From assembly GCF_002205675.1 (NCBI RefSeq), contig NZ_NISK01000002.1, positions 829,076 to 893,075 on the forward strand: 64,000 nt of DNA, read 5' to 3'. Shown here piece by piece: positions 16,610-26,600 of this stretch (positions are counted from its first letter, which is position 1; the number at the start of each line of letters is the position of its first letter). The notes below the pieces were generated by a model that had not been told where the DNA came from, did not search any database, and worked only from the letters and a program-made list of their open reading frames with translations. Origin of the DNA: Sphingopyxis bauzanensis. Its GTDB lineage: Bacteria; Pseudomonadota; Alphaproteobacteria; Sphingomonadales; Sphingomonadaceae. Position numbers and translations under genes: made by a program.

Positions 16610-19519
16610 TCACTCTTCCGCCATCAGCTCGCGGTAGAGTTCCAGCTGTTGCGGTTCGCCTATCTCACCTTCATAGGCGATGCGGCGCAGCTTCTCGAGC
16701 GCGTCAAAGTCGTCCGCTGCCGGCTTCACCGCCTTGTCGGCGTCGATGCCGGAGAAGGTCTTGGACGGCGGCAGAACTTCGAGCAACGCCTCAAGCGCCA
16801 CCTTGAACTCGTCCTCCTGCGCTACGCCGGCGTCTTTCAGCATTTCCTGCGCTGCTTCTGCGCCGCGCGTCCGCATGACGTGGGCGGCGTGATGGAGCGC
16901 GTCGATCATCCCGCGTGAGCCGTCTGCCGCACCGATCGCGCCCTTGGCGATGCGTGTAGCGGAGTCCCAAAGTTTGATTTCGGCGGCCTTTTTCTCGCCC
17001 AGCCTGCCGATGACCTGCGTTTCCAGATCGACACCGACGGCGCGGGCCAGGCGAAGGGCTTCATCATAAGGGAAGCTCACCGCCTTGAATGCATCCCAGG
17101 CGAGCACGTAGAATGCTGTCGGTCCATCCATGTCGGCTTGCGCCTTGGCCGAAGCGAGCTGAGCAAGGCGCCAAGCCTTCACCTCGCGCCGCGCCGCGTT
17201 GAGCGCATCTTCGGGCCTCACAGCGTAGGGATCGAATACCTCGAACAGGTCGCCCTGAGTGCGCCGCTTCTTCTTCGGCTCGGGCGCAGGGGTGCCGCGG
17301 GTGAGCGGCCAGTGGCGTGAGAAAGCCTCGAGCGCAGGGCCGAAACTGGCGAGATACAGATCAACGCCTTGGATGCCCGCTGCCTGGAATTCACCGACCC
17401 GCGCACGGACGGCCTGGGCAACTTCTGGTTCCACATCTTCCCAATACATCGTCTCGCCTTGGGCCTCTGCACGCGGGCGGCAGACGAGGAAGATGGTCGA
17501 GTTGGCTGCAGCCTTGTCCTTGATGTGCAGCGATCCAGAAGCCTCGGTGTTGACTGGCCAAGACGCTGTGATGACAAAACCAGCGTCCATCAGCGACATC
17601 GCCAGCGCGTCCCAAGCCCCGGTATCCTTGTGGGTGAACATGACGGTCATGATGCCATCGTCCTTCAGCACTCGCCGACATTCGGCGAAGATGCCTTCCA
17701 TCTTCATGCGGTAATCGTCATCGGCCAGCCGAGCCGAACCTTTTTGGCCCTTGAAGTGCGCCTTGTTGGCGACCGCCTCTGCATCCTTGTCAGCCAGTCG
17801 GCGGGTGAACAGTTCAGGCACCACTAGGCCAGCAGTACGCTTCAGCCAGACATAGAAAAAATCGGATAGCTCAGCGTACATGACGTTGGCGCCGTAGGGA
17901 GGGTCCATGACGACGGCATCAATAGATTTGTCCGCGATGTGCGGCATTGAGGCACCGGACCCATTGCTTATCTCGATGGAACCTCGTTCATCGGTTGTCG
18001 AATCCAGCATGTCGCCGCGTTTGTTGGCCGCGACCATGTCGATCAGCTCTCTCAGAGCTTTACTTGTTGCTCCGCACGCCCAATCCGCGCTCATGTCCTC
18101 TGTGAGAAGCGACATCTCGACATGTGACCAGCAGAAAGCAAAATCGTGCCGATTAAATGTGTTAGCAGTGACTTCCCTGGTAGGCATCCAAACCGACATG
18201 CGGCTGTTATAGTTCAGCATTTTGTCAAGCGAAATGGCAAGGTAAACGTATGCAGCAGATCTCACATCACTTAGCTGGTTCACCTTGCGATCTGCTTCAA
18301 CCATCTCTCGAAAGATTTCCGAGCTAATGCCGTGGACTAGGAGCTGGCGAGGCGAGAACATGTCTCGCCATAGTGGCATGCCATATTGGCGTGGGCGATC
18401 ATCGTTTGTGTTTTCGGGATATGCTTCCGTTGGGACTGCATCTAATGTGTCCCATTCAGGCAACTTTTCGGCGAGTTTTTCAGCGATTGTCGCCCCATTG
18501 TCGTCAGTTTCACCCGGCGACCGATAACCGCGTATCCATTTTATTTTGTTCTTGCCTGACTTAGATTTCGTAATCACTTTTCGTTTGTACGCGACGGCAA
18601 AAAGTTGTTCCCCCATCTGTCCTGCTTGAGCCTGTCGTTTAATGTCATCACCGTTGATCGCTCGACCGCAGTCCGGATATGGACATAGACCATCTCCGCC
18701 AGCCACAGTGCCGCCCGACTGCTTTTCGAGCTGGTCCACGATATCAAAAGAGCAGTAACGGCCTTGGTCACCGATACCGCCACCCGTATGCGGAATAATG
18801 CGCGCGCCCGTACCACCAGGAGTCAACCTCCAGTTTGGGGCAAGCGGTACTTTTCCGGCGCAATAGGGACATTGAATGGTGCGGGCCCAGAGATAGTTCG
18901 TGGCAATGGCCATTTTATCGGGCTCGACTGGAAAAAACGGCGCAATGCTCTCGTTCCGCAGAAGCACGAATTTTGCTGATAAAGTATCGAACTCTTCACG
19001 CAGCTTGGTGCCGAAACGGCGAGGAAGGTCTATCGTCGCCCGTTGAAGCAGCGAAGCTACCGGGTTAAGATCGTTTGCGTAAACGGACAATCCAAGTCGA
19101 ACTGCTTCAAGGGGAATCGCGCCCCCGCCAGCTGTCGGATCAACGATGCGGATTGTTTCGGACAGCTCAAAATTGTCATGAAGGAATTCTGCTGTCGGAT
19201 TAAAACCGAAGGCTCGGGGATAGGAATATGCTGCTCCTTCGAAGCGGACTCCCCGTTGCCGAGCAGCATCGATCTTACGTCGACTTGCGACGGGATCACC
19301 ATGAATGCCGAGCGCATGCTTGAAGGCCTCGCGATCTGCATCTTCGGGCAAGATCGACGCCAGAACTGCGGCCCGCGACGCCACTAGCGGCCGTCGCGCC
19401 CACCAGACATGAAGCCGGTTCGGCGCCGGAAATGGAGTCATAGGAGTGCGCTCACGGACGCTCTCAATGCCGATCTCCGCGATAGGCAGCCAGCGTTCGA
19501 TAAGTCTAGTGGTCTTCAT
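16610..19519 (-). CDS. DUF1156-type DNA methyltransferase
   Basis: 969 residues. The N-terminus (RLIERWLPIAEIG...) and NRLHVWWARRPL match the DUF1156 family. The SAM-binding motif I is VDPTAGGGAIPLEA near residue 130, and the catalytic motif IV DPPY is in VVMDPPYGAN near residue 540. DPPY fits amino-methylation of adenine (N6) or cytosine (N4). Two Cys pairs (CPYCAG and CPYPDCGRA) may bind zinc. In the operon it would mark host DNA or act in modification-dependent defence together with the DUF499 ATPase and helicase. Confidence 0.88.
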   Translation of the reverse strand: MKTTRLIERWLPIAEIGIESVRERTPMTPFPAPNRLHVWWARRPLVASRAAVLASILPEDADREAFKHALGIHGDPVASRRKIDAARQRGVRFEGAAYSYPRAFGFNPTAEFLHDNFELSETIRIVDPTAGGGAIPLEAVRLGLSVYANDLNPVASLLQRATIDLPRRFGTKLREEFDTLSAKFVLLRNESIAPFFPVEPDKMAIATNYLWARTIQCPYCAGKVPLAPNWRLTPGGTGARIIPHTGGGIGDQGRYCSFDIVDQLEKQSGGTVAGGDGLCPYPDCGRAINGDDIKRQAQAGQMGEQLFAVAYKRKVITKSKSGKNKIKWIRGYRSPGETDDNGATIAEKLAEKLPEWDTLDAVPTEAYPENTNDDRPRQYGMPLWRDMFSPRQLLVHGISSEIFREMVEADRKVNQLSDVRSAAYVYLAISLDKMLNYNSRMSVWMPTREVTANTFNRHDFAFCWSHVEMSLLTEDMSADWACGATSKALRELIDMVAANKRGDMLDSTTDERGSIEISNGSGASMPHIADKSIDAVVMDPPYGANVMYAELSDFFYVWLKRTAGLVVPELFTRRLADKDAEAVANKAHFKGQKGSARLADDDYRMKMEGIFAECRRVLKDDGIMTVMFTHKDTGAWDALAMSLMDAGFVITASWPVNTEASGSLHIKDKAAANSTIFLVCRPRAEAQGETMYWEDVEPEVAQAVRARVGEFQAAGIQGVDLYLASFGPALEAFSRHWPLTRGTPAPEPKKKRRTQGDLFEVFDPYAVRPEDALNAARREVKAWRLAQLASAKAQADMDGPTAFYVLAWDAFKAVSFPYDEALRLARAVGVDLETQVIGRLGEKKAAEIKLWDSATRIAKGAIGAADGSRGMIDALHHAAHVMRTRGAEAAQEMLKDAGVAQEDEFKVALEALLEVLPPSKTFSGIDADKAVKPAADDFDALEKLRRIAYEGEIGEPQQLELYRELMAEE

Positions 19520-19530
19520 ACTATTTCCGA

Positions 19531-20010
19531 TCAGCGCGAAGGCGCAGTGAGGAGGATGCGGAGCGCAGTCAGCACGCGACGCGGATTCTTGCGGTGAACA
19601 GCCATACCCAGCCAGTAGGCGGCCTCCTGCCGAGCCATGGCCTCGATGCCTTCTGCCACCACGACCATCGCGACGCGCGAGCGCATCGGGGCGAGTACGC
19701 GGAACAGCAGGGCCAGCCGCAGAGCTGCATCTTCGCGGATCGACGTGCGCAGCCCATCAACCGGCATTACCTCGAGCCGGATGCCCGCCTCTTTCAGCTT
19801 CTTGAGGATGCGGATCTGGTTGATCTCCAGGTTACGGCCAGCCAGGCCTGCAACGCGGACCGGGATGTGAATATGAGGCGATGCTGGCGAGGGCAGTTGC
19901 CAGATTTCAACTTGTAGCTCGTTGCCGGCGATCCGACGCGCGCGAACCTCGTAAGATGGTTCGATTGTGGGGAGCGTCACGCGCTCAGCCCTTGCTGTTC
20001 TGGATGCCAT
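19531..20010 (-). CDS. Small conserved protein of the DUF499/DUF1156 operon
   Basis: 159 residues from the ATG at 20010, 4 nt after the stop of the DUF499 gene; an upstream ATG at 20058 lies inside that gene and is less likely. The protein is mostly alpha/beta with no catalytic motif that I can see; it ends in RVLTALRILLTAP. From memory, DUF499 operons often carry a protein of this size in this position (possibly DUF7680); I could not verify this. It is probably a structural or adaptor subunit. Confidence 0.75.
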   Translation of the reverse strand: MASRTARAERVTLPTIEPSYEVRARRIAGNELQVEIWQLPSPASPHIHIPVRVAGLAGRNLEINQIRILKKLKEAGIRLEVMPVDGLRTSIREDAALRLALLFRVLAPMRSRVAMVVVAEGIEAMARQEAAYWLGMAVHRKNPRRVLTALRILLTAPSR

Positions 20011-20014
20011 ATTC

Positions 20015-23000
20015 TCATGCCTCTGCGGTGACTTCGACGAAGGCGGCGGAGGCGCCAAACTTCGTCAGTCGTTCTATAATCTTTTCCGGCTCGTCCCCCC
20101 CCAGCGCGAGGCCGTCGGCAAAGTCGAGCTGGATCGTGGCGGACACGTTCTTTTCAGTCGCGGCCCGCAGTTGTGGCTCGACATATTCGCGGGTCTGCTT
20201 CGCATCGCTGATCGCGCCTTCGATCGTCATGGTGATGATCGATTTGGCCACTGTTTCGAACTCGATGGTCGCGTTCGCCGACTTCGTTGCTCCTGGTACA
20301 CTCTCCACGACGTTGAGGAGCATAAAAAAGTGTCCGACCTCGAAAGGTGTCAGCGCGAGGCGTGAAACCTTCTCGATCTTGGCAGCACGGGCGCGCTGGA
20401 AAACTGTCGAAAGTGCGTCCTTTAGCACGCCCTCCCCCGAGAAGGTCTGGGCCGTAGTCGTCGGCGCGACTAAGCTGTCACCGGGTTGACCGACAAACGG
20501 CCTGGCCACGTCGGTTACGGTGTTTCCGCCGGCAGGCGCTGGCGCAGCGCCGTGGTCCCCCTGACCGAAGCCAGGATCAGCTGGGTCGCCAGGGGCCGGA
20601 TCTTTCGGCTCAGAAGACTTGGCTGGCCGCGGGAAGATGCCGTGGTCGCGGGCATAGTCGGCTGTGGATATGATGGAACTGCCGTCAATGACGATGGACG
20701 GCACGGGGTCACCCTTGCCTGCGGTCAGGCCTTCGCGCTGATAGACGAAGATGCCATCGTTGATGCCCTTGATGACGAGCTTCTTGAACGGATCGTCGCC
20801 CACATGCATCGGCAGCGACGGATCGCGGCGAAATTCGGCGCGCAAATCGGCGGCGGTCATCTGCCCGGTCCGCTTTAGCGGGGTGCGGTCACGCACAAAC
20901 TGGGGCAAATCGGGCTGGTCCTCAGGCGTACGCAGCTTGCCAATTTCCGTCAGCTGGCGGACAATCTGAGTCTGACCGGACCCGGGACGTTCCGACGCGG
21001 AATGCTGATCGATTGTTGCAAGGTCGAGTGAGACGCTGCCCCCGCCAAGCGCTGTGCGCGACGGATAGAAGAGGTGGCGGTAGCATTGCTGAATGGCAAC
21101 GGCGATGTCCGTTTGTGACCGTTGCGCCAGCTCGATAACCTGGGCCTTCTGATGGTCGGCAAGTTCGCTCAGACGATCCGGCCGCTTCAGTTCCTGAAGC
21201 GCAAGGTGGCGGGAAATGGTCGCAGTCAGATGCCGCACGTGTCGCTCATCCGCGACAAGGAACACGAGGTTGTTGCGCAGTTGGCGCAAGCCGCCTCCGT
21301 CCTGGCCTTTGCGCTGATAAATCGTCGAAATCAGTTCCGGCACTTCATCGACCACGTTGCCGATGCCGAGCGCCTGATGGTGGATGATCGCGAGGCGGGG
21401 CTTCCCGTCGCCAATGTCGTCGGGAACGTCGAACGCTCCCGCCGGGAACGGGATCGACTCGAACGATCCGTTACCACCGAAGATCTCCTTGATCCGGCTG
21501 TCTGCTTCAACCCGCATCGCCTCTGTATCGACACCGCGCTCCTCGCGCGCGATGATCTGGGTGAGGTTCGCCTCCGCGTTGAACCGGAGGGGCGCACCTG
21601 GGCGGTCATCAAGATAGGCGGAACCCTGTATGAACGCCGCCTCAGCGTCGGCCACGAAGCTAAGATCGGCTGCCGGCGACAAGATCGAGTAGCGCAGTTG
21701 CGCGGGCGTGAGGCCGCGAAGTTCGTTGTTGTACGCAATAGTGTGGATGAAGACCGTGCGCGCGACATAGCTGGCATAGGGGAGCAGGCCACTAAACCGA
21801 TCGGCGTCGATGCTGGCCGCCAGGGCTGCACGCCCCGCCTTGCCGTCAATGTCATTCAGGATCGCGGAATCGTAGGCGCTCTGGTTGAGGCGCGTGGTGA
21901 ACTCGCGGCGGATGCCTTCGTCGCCAAGATCGACATGATGGGTATGGATCAGCGCGGCGTCTTTGGGGCGTGCGGCCCATACGTTGGCGACGGTCTTGGC
22001 GAGGATGCGCAGCATGCCGCGCACGCGCTGAAAGTCAGCTAGCGTGGCCGTCTTGCCGGTCAATGTGTCAAGAAGGTCTGGGTGGAATGGATAACTCGCT
22101 TCAAGCCCAGTGCGCGCCTCCACGCCTTGATGGCCGGCATCGATGCGGTCGCGATACTGCGTCCACAGCTGGCAGTACTCGTCCACCGTGGACTTTGGCA
22201 CATCGACGCGCTCGAATAGGCGACGCTTTAGCACCGCCGCCGTCTCGTCGTCACTTGTCGGATTGAGGATAGTAGCCTTGCGACCGGAGACGCTCTCCAA
22301 CTCGCCGACGATGCGGGAAATTTCCTCATTTTCGCGTGCGAACGCGTCGGTAGCCTTACCGTCCGGCCGAACGGCGAGCGTAAAGACGACGGCGGCGCGA
22401 GGGCGGCTTTCGACGGCGGCGAACAGCGCCTTAAGGAAAGCGGAGATTTGATCGCGCCCATGCGCGTCGGGGCACTTGCGCAGATATTCCCCGAGTTCAT
22501 CGAGGACGACAAGGACGCTTCGATCACCGAAGACTTCGGCCAGCGTATCCGCCCCAGGAGCGCGCCGCATCTCATCGGACTTGCGAACAATCTCGTATCC
22601 CGCCGCACCGCCGATTTGGTAAGCAATCTCACCCCAGGGCGTGAAGGCCCGGATGCCATCGCCCATGATGCGCCCGTTGGAGGGATCCGACGCTTCACCA
22701 TCGAATGCAGCAACCGACGTGCCAGCAGGCATGTCCGGCAGCGATACGAATTCGTCCATATTGGGTACTGACGCGCCCTCACGCGCACCGTGAATCAGCG
22801 CAATCAGCCCGTGCGTTTTGCCGCCGCCGAAACTGGTATCGAGCCGAAACACTGCCGAAGACGATCCAAGTCCAGACAGTCGGCCCAAGACTTGGCCGAG
22901 CAGTTCCTTCAATCCCGCGGTGGGGTAGGTGTTGGCGAAGAACCGGCGTGCATCGACGTAGTCGGGAGGTCCCTGTCCCGAAAGTACAGGGCCAAGGCGG

Positions 23001-23083
23001 GCCGCAAACTCAGCCTCAGACATCGTGCCGTTTAGGATGTCCTGCCGAGGCTGACAGTTGTCGAATATCGTCGTCGATGCCAT
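20015..23083 (-). CDS. DUF499 AAA-type ATPase of a defence operon
   Basis: 1022 residues from the ATG at 23083. The longer frame from 23200 overlaps the upstream HTH gene and adds unrelated sequence. The Walker A motif is SFGGGKTHGL near residue 100, and the Walker B is VLVVLDELGEYL near 190. The C-terminal part includes a Pro/Gly-rich linker (about 830-880). DUF499 proteins are large ATPases found, from memory, beside DUF1156 methyltransferases and helicases in defence islands. The gene begins 4 nt after the small HTH gene and heads the effector genes of the operon. Confidence 0.88.
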   Translation of the reverse strand: MASTTIFDNCQPRQDILNGTMSEAEFAARLGPVLSGQGPPDYVDARRFFANTYPTAGLKELLGQVLGRLSGLGSSSAVFRLDTSFGGGKTHGLIALIHGAREGASVPNMDEFVSLPDMPAGTSVAAFDGEASDPSNGRIMGDGIRAFTPWGEIAYQIGGAAGYEIVRKSDEMRRAPGADTLAEVFGDRSVLVVLDELGEYLRKCPDAHGRDQISAFLKALFAAVESRPRAAVVFTLAVRPDGKATDAFARENEEISRIVGELESVSGRKATILNPTSDDETAAVLKRRLFERVDVPKSTVDEYCQLWTQYRDRIDAGHQGVEARTGLEASYPFHPDLLDTLTGKTATLADFQRVRGMLRILAKTVANVWAARPKDAALIHTHHVDLGDEGIRREFTTRLNQSAYDSAILNDIDGKAGRAALAASIDADRFSGLLPYASYVARTVFIHTIAYNNELRGLTPAQLRYSILSPAADLSFVADAEAAFIQGSAYLDDRPGAPLRFNAEANLTQIIAREERGVDTEAMRVEADSRIKEIFGGNGSFESIPFPAGAFDVPDDIGDGKPRLAIIHHQALGIGNVVDEVPELISTIYQRKGQDGGGLRQLRNNLVFLVADERHVRHLTATISRHLALQELKRPDRLSELADHQKAQVIELAQRSQTDIAVAIQQCYRHLFYPSRTALGGGSVSLDLATIDQHSASERPGSGQTQIVRQLTEIGKLRTPEDQPDLPQFVRDRTPLKRTGQMTAADLRAEFRRDPSLPMHVGDDPFKKLVIKGINDGIFVYQREGLTAGKGDPVPSIVIDGSSIISTADYARDHGIFPRPAKSSEPKDPAPGDPADPGFGQGDHGAAPAPAGGNTVTDVARPFVGQPGDSLVAPTTTAQTFSGEGVLKDALSTVFQRARAAKIEKVSRLALTPFEVGHFFMLLNVVESVPGATKSANATIEFETVAKSIITMTIEGAISDAKQTREYVEPQLRAATEKNVSATIQLDFADGLALGGDEPEKIIERLTKFGASAAFVEVTAEA

Positions 23084-23087
23084 ATAA

Positions 23088-23316
23088 TTACCTATTCTGA
23101 AGGCGCTCGGCGAGCGCGATGACATGTGCAAGGTGCTCCACACGGGCGCAGAGCACAGAAATAATGCGGGCCGCGATGTCCGCCTGCCGGCTCCCGCCAC
23201 CTACCCAGTTCCTGATTGTCCGGTCGGTCACGCCGAGATCGCGAGACTGCGGCACCTGCCAACGCCGTCCGTAGAGAGCCTCTCCGGCCGTCCTTAAGAT
23301 GTCCCTCCCCGCCCAT
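23088..23316 (-). pseudogene. Small HTH protein heading the DUF499 operon, apparent frameshift
   Basis: The stop TAA at 23088-23090 closes a frame encoding DILRTAGEALYGRRWQ, then DLGVTDRTIRNWVGG, then a helical C-terminus ending ERLQNR. This is a clear HTH of about 70 residues. The frame has no usable start. The ATG at 23316, after CGGAAAC, reads MGGEG and is in the wrong frame by one base. Removing one G from the GGGGAGGG run around 23303-23310 gives a complete 75-residue protein (MGGEDILRTAGEAL...). It may be a real mutation, a sequencing error, or slippage. It lies 4 nt before the DUF499 gene and is the likely operon regulator. Confidence 0.7.
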
Positions 23317-23380
23317 GTTTCCGGATTGTAGGAAACCTGTGAAACTTAGGCAAGTCGGTGGGCTGTCACGGTTTTTGGCG

Positions 23381-23403
23381 AACCTGGCACACACTGCCAG
23401 GTT
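23381..23403. promoter_or_regulatory. Perfect 9-bp inverted repeat upstream of the HTH gene
   Basis: AACCTGGCA-CACAC-TGCCAGGTT forms a perfect palindrome, 65 bp upstream of the ATG of the HTH gene. Its position in the promoter region and lack of a T-run suggest an operator rather than a terminator. The HTH protein encoded next to it is the natural candidate to bind it. Confidence 0.55.
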
Positions 23404-23694
23404 GATAGCGACGGGGCCAAGTAAGGCATTCGTCGAAAGCCGCCGCGTTCGCAAGCTAGCAAACGAAACAAGGCTGCAACTCTGTTCGTCGCAATTGAAC
23501 CGCCGCTCAGCTTCTCCTAGGCCCGGTTGTCAATCGACGTGCCAGCGGGGGGCCCTGACGCAATTTTGACAATCCTGGGCGTCATAGCGTGCCGATCAGT
23601 CTCGCCTCGCGGCGGTCCAGTTTTACGCGCCTGTACATCTGTCGTTTGATGAGCTTGAGTTTGGTAATTTGTCCTCCAGTTTAGCCGCACTGAC
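23404..23694. other. Intergenic region between the helicase gene and the DUF499 operon
   Basis: This stretch follows the 3' end of the RecD-like helicase gene and must contain the promoter of the DUF499 operon in its part near 23404. No gene, RNA or clear terminator is visible. Confidence 0.4.
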
Positions 23695-26600
23695 TTACTT
23701 GAACAACGTCATGGTGAGTGCGTAAAACTTTTGACTGTCGAAACCGGATTCCTTGGTCTCTTCCGTCACAATGAGGCGACCGTCCGGGTTTGAAGCGCTC
23801 CATACGCTAATCCCCATGACCTTCTCATACCATTCGAGCTTGGCGCGCCACCGCTCAACATACTGAGCGTTGTCCATCATGCCGCAGTGTTCCCAGTACC
23901 AGGTCTCCTGCCCCTTCTCGATCGTGAAATCCGGTAGCCGGTACCCACCTTTGGCATCAGTTAGCGGCCGTTCGAAAACGTAGCGGATCTTTCCTTCCTG
24001 CTCGAGTTCGTGCAGCGCATCAGCAATGATTATCTCCGACTTCGAACTCACGAGGTCGCCGCGCCGAGTGGTGTGAACGAGCTTTTGGGCTAGCCATCCC
24101 CAACGTACTCCCTTGGCATCTTGCACGGACAGATGGCGCATGTCCGGCTCGCCAAAGAGGTTGGTGCAGCGGCGAGCGGTTTCCGAAAAGAAGTCCGAGC
24201 GCAGTTTGAGGTAATGGTTGAAAAGACCTTGGTGCAGGATCCAGACACGGTTCTTCTGCCGGGTCAGGGCCGTGTACAACATCTCGCGGGTCATAAGATT
24301 ACTGCTCTTCGGCAGCACAAGAATCACCGATCCAAATTCCGAGCCTTGCGCCTTGTGGACGGTGACAGCGTAGGCAAGCTCGAGGATAGGTGAACCCTCC
24401 TCTGCAAAGTCGCCAGGCTTGAAGCTGTAGCTCTCGCCGCTTTGCGACGCGAACTCGACTTTGGTCCAGTATTGCTTCCCGAAGCCGCTGTCCCCATTCA
24501 CAACGCCGACCTCGCCGTTGGCAAGATATCCGGTCCCCTTCTCGCGTTCATTCCAGTTCCATCGCGGCCGCGAGTGATTGCGAAGGCACATAACCTTGTC
24601 GCCGTAGGTGATCTGTTCGGGCCCACGCGGCGAGATCATCTTCCATCCGCCTCCGCGCCGCCGTGCCGCGGCAAGGCGTGCAGAGCGTGCGGAGTTCTTG
24701 ATCAAGCGATTGATCTCTGCCGAGCCGCTAGCCATGTTGCGATGCGCCGAAAGAATCTGCCAGGCCTCGGCTTTCTGGCCGCAGCCGTTGTTGAAAAAGA
24801 TGTAGCCATCCTCTTTTTGGAACCCGCCAAGTGAAAGCTCGACGCGTTGCTCCAGTTCCGATCGGTCGCCCCCCAGCTCTTCGGAAAGCACTTCGAGAAT
24901 TCGCTCGCGCAAATCGGCCGGCGTGTCCCACGGCCTGAACTTCAACCGGTCAGAATCGCCTGGTGTCTGACCGGCTCCGATGATCGCATCTTCGCCTGGA
25001 GGAAGCGGTTTGCCGGAAAAGAGGTTCGCGAGTTGTACGTCGGGCAGGGAGAGAGCCGGCACAAGAACGCCGCCGGCCTCGCCTTCACTCTGCTCGCCTC
25101 CCGACTGACGACGGCTGACGGTCAGCCGTGCCATGCCATTTCCGTCTTGCTCGTCGAGGAAGGCGATGATGTCCACGAACGGGCGCCCTGCACCGATTGG
25201 CGGCAGCTGCTGGGGGTCTCCGACAAGAATCAGCCGGGCCGATGTGGGCAGTACGCTGCACAGCGAAGCCAACTGCTCCTCGGTAAGCATGGAGCATTCG
25301 TCGACCACACAAGTGGTGACAGCCGCGGTTTCACCGCTAGTACAAACGAGATAGCGACCGGTCTTACCATCATAGCGGCCGAACTCGTTGAGAAACTGTG
25401 CGAGAGTGCGAGCTTGTTCGGGTCGGCCTGTTTGCTGCCCCAGACGCACGCGTGCTTTGCCCGTTGGGGCGAGGAGCAGGATATCCCGGCCCGCGATCTC
25501 GGTCTGATCAAGAAAGATCTGCAGCAGGGTGGTCTTGCCGGTACCGGCAGAGCCAGTAAGGACGGCAAGTTTGGAGGCCTCGAGAACCTTGAGTGCCGCA
25601 GCTTTCTCCAGCTGTGCTGACACCTCATCAGCGCCCTGCTTTTCAGGTGCACCAAACTTACCCATAACCAGCTGCTTCCAGTCGACTTGGCTGTCACCGG
25701 TCGGTTTGAGTCTGGCCGCAACATGCGCGTTGATCACCTCGCGGGTTGAGGTGAAGCGATGCAGCTGCGCGTATAATTCACCGTCATACTCAAGGACGTT
25801 GACCTCGCCGGAAAACTCCTCGCGACATATCTTGAGGGTCATCGCATCGATGGCGACTGCGCGCGACAGCGGCAACTCGTTGATGGCCGCCGCGAGAATA
25901 TCTGCCCGTAGGAGCGTGTGGCCTTGCGTCGCTGCGCGCTCGAGCACTTCGATGACGATGGCGCGCAAACGCAGCGCGTCATCTGGTTCGTCAAGTTCGA
26001 TGTCGCACTCGCGGGGTAGTTCCGGCGGTGTCGCAGAGGCCTCGGATGGAAATAGGCAGCGGTCGACGGTGGTCAGGAAGATGGGATCCTCGCCGAGACG
26101 GCTTTGCTCGAAAATGAGATAGGGGTTGGCGAGAACTGCTGCTGGATCGTTGCTGGCGAATGCCTTGCGCGCTTGCTCTTTGGAAAGCTCGAAACAGGCG
26201 AGTAGCCGCATCAGATCGTATAAATCCGGGCTTTCCTCTTTAAGAAGGTTGAAACGCCCTCGTTGCTGCCGTGTGATCTTGGGCGCGTTGTCCGGAGCTT
26301 TCCTGGTCTCATTAAAGATGCCCTCGACGACGTTCCAGACGTCTTCGCCTTCATCAAGTTCGGAAGCCAGAGCGAGTGCAAAGAGTGTGCCGTTAAATTT
26401 GGGGTCAAAGCACGACAACGCGCTGCCAAGACCGGGCGCGGCGCCTTGCATGTTCCACAACCGGCTCAGCTCATTGTCGATCCAGCCGAGGTAGTTGTCC
26501 CATGGCCCCGGTAGCACCTTGGCTGCTGCCTCGACAGATGTGCGGACAGCCTGAAGTGCAGTGATTGCACTGCCGTGGGTAACATGCTCGGTCGCGTAGC

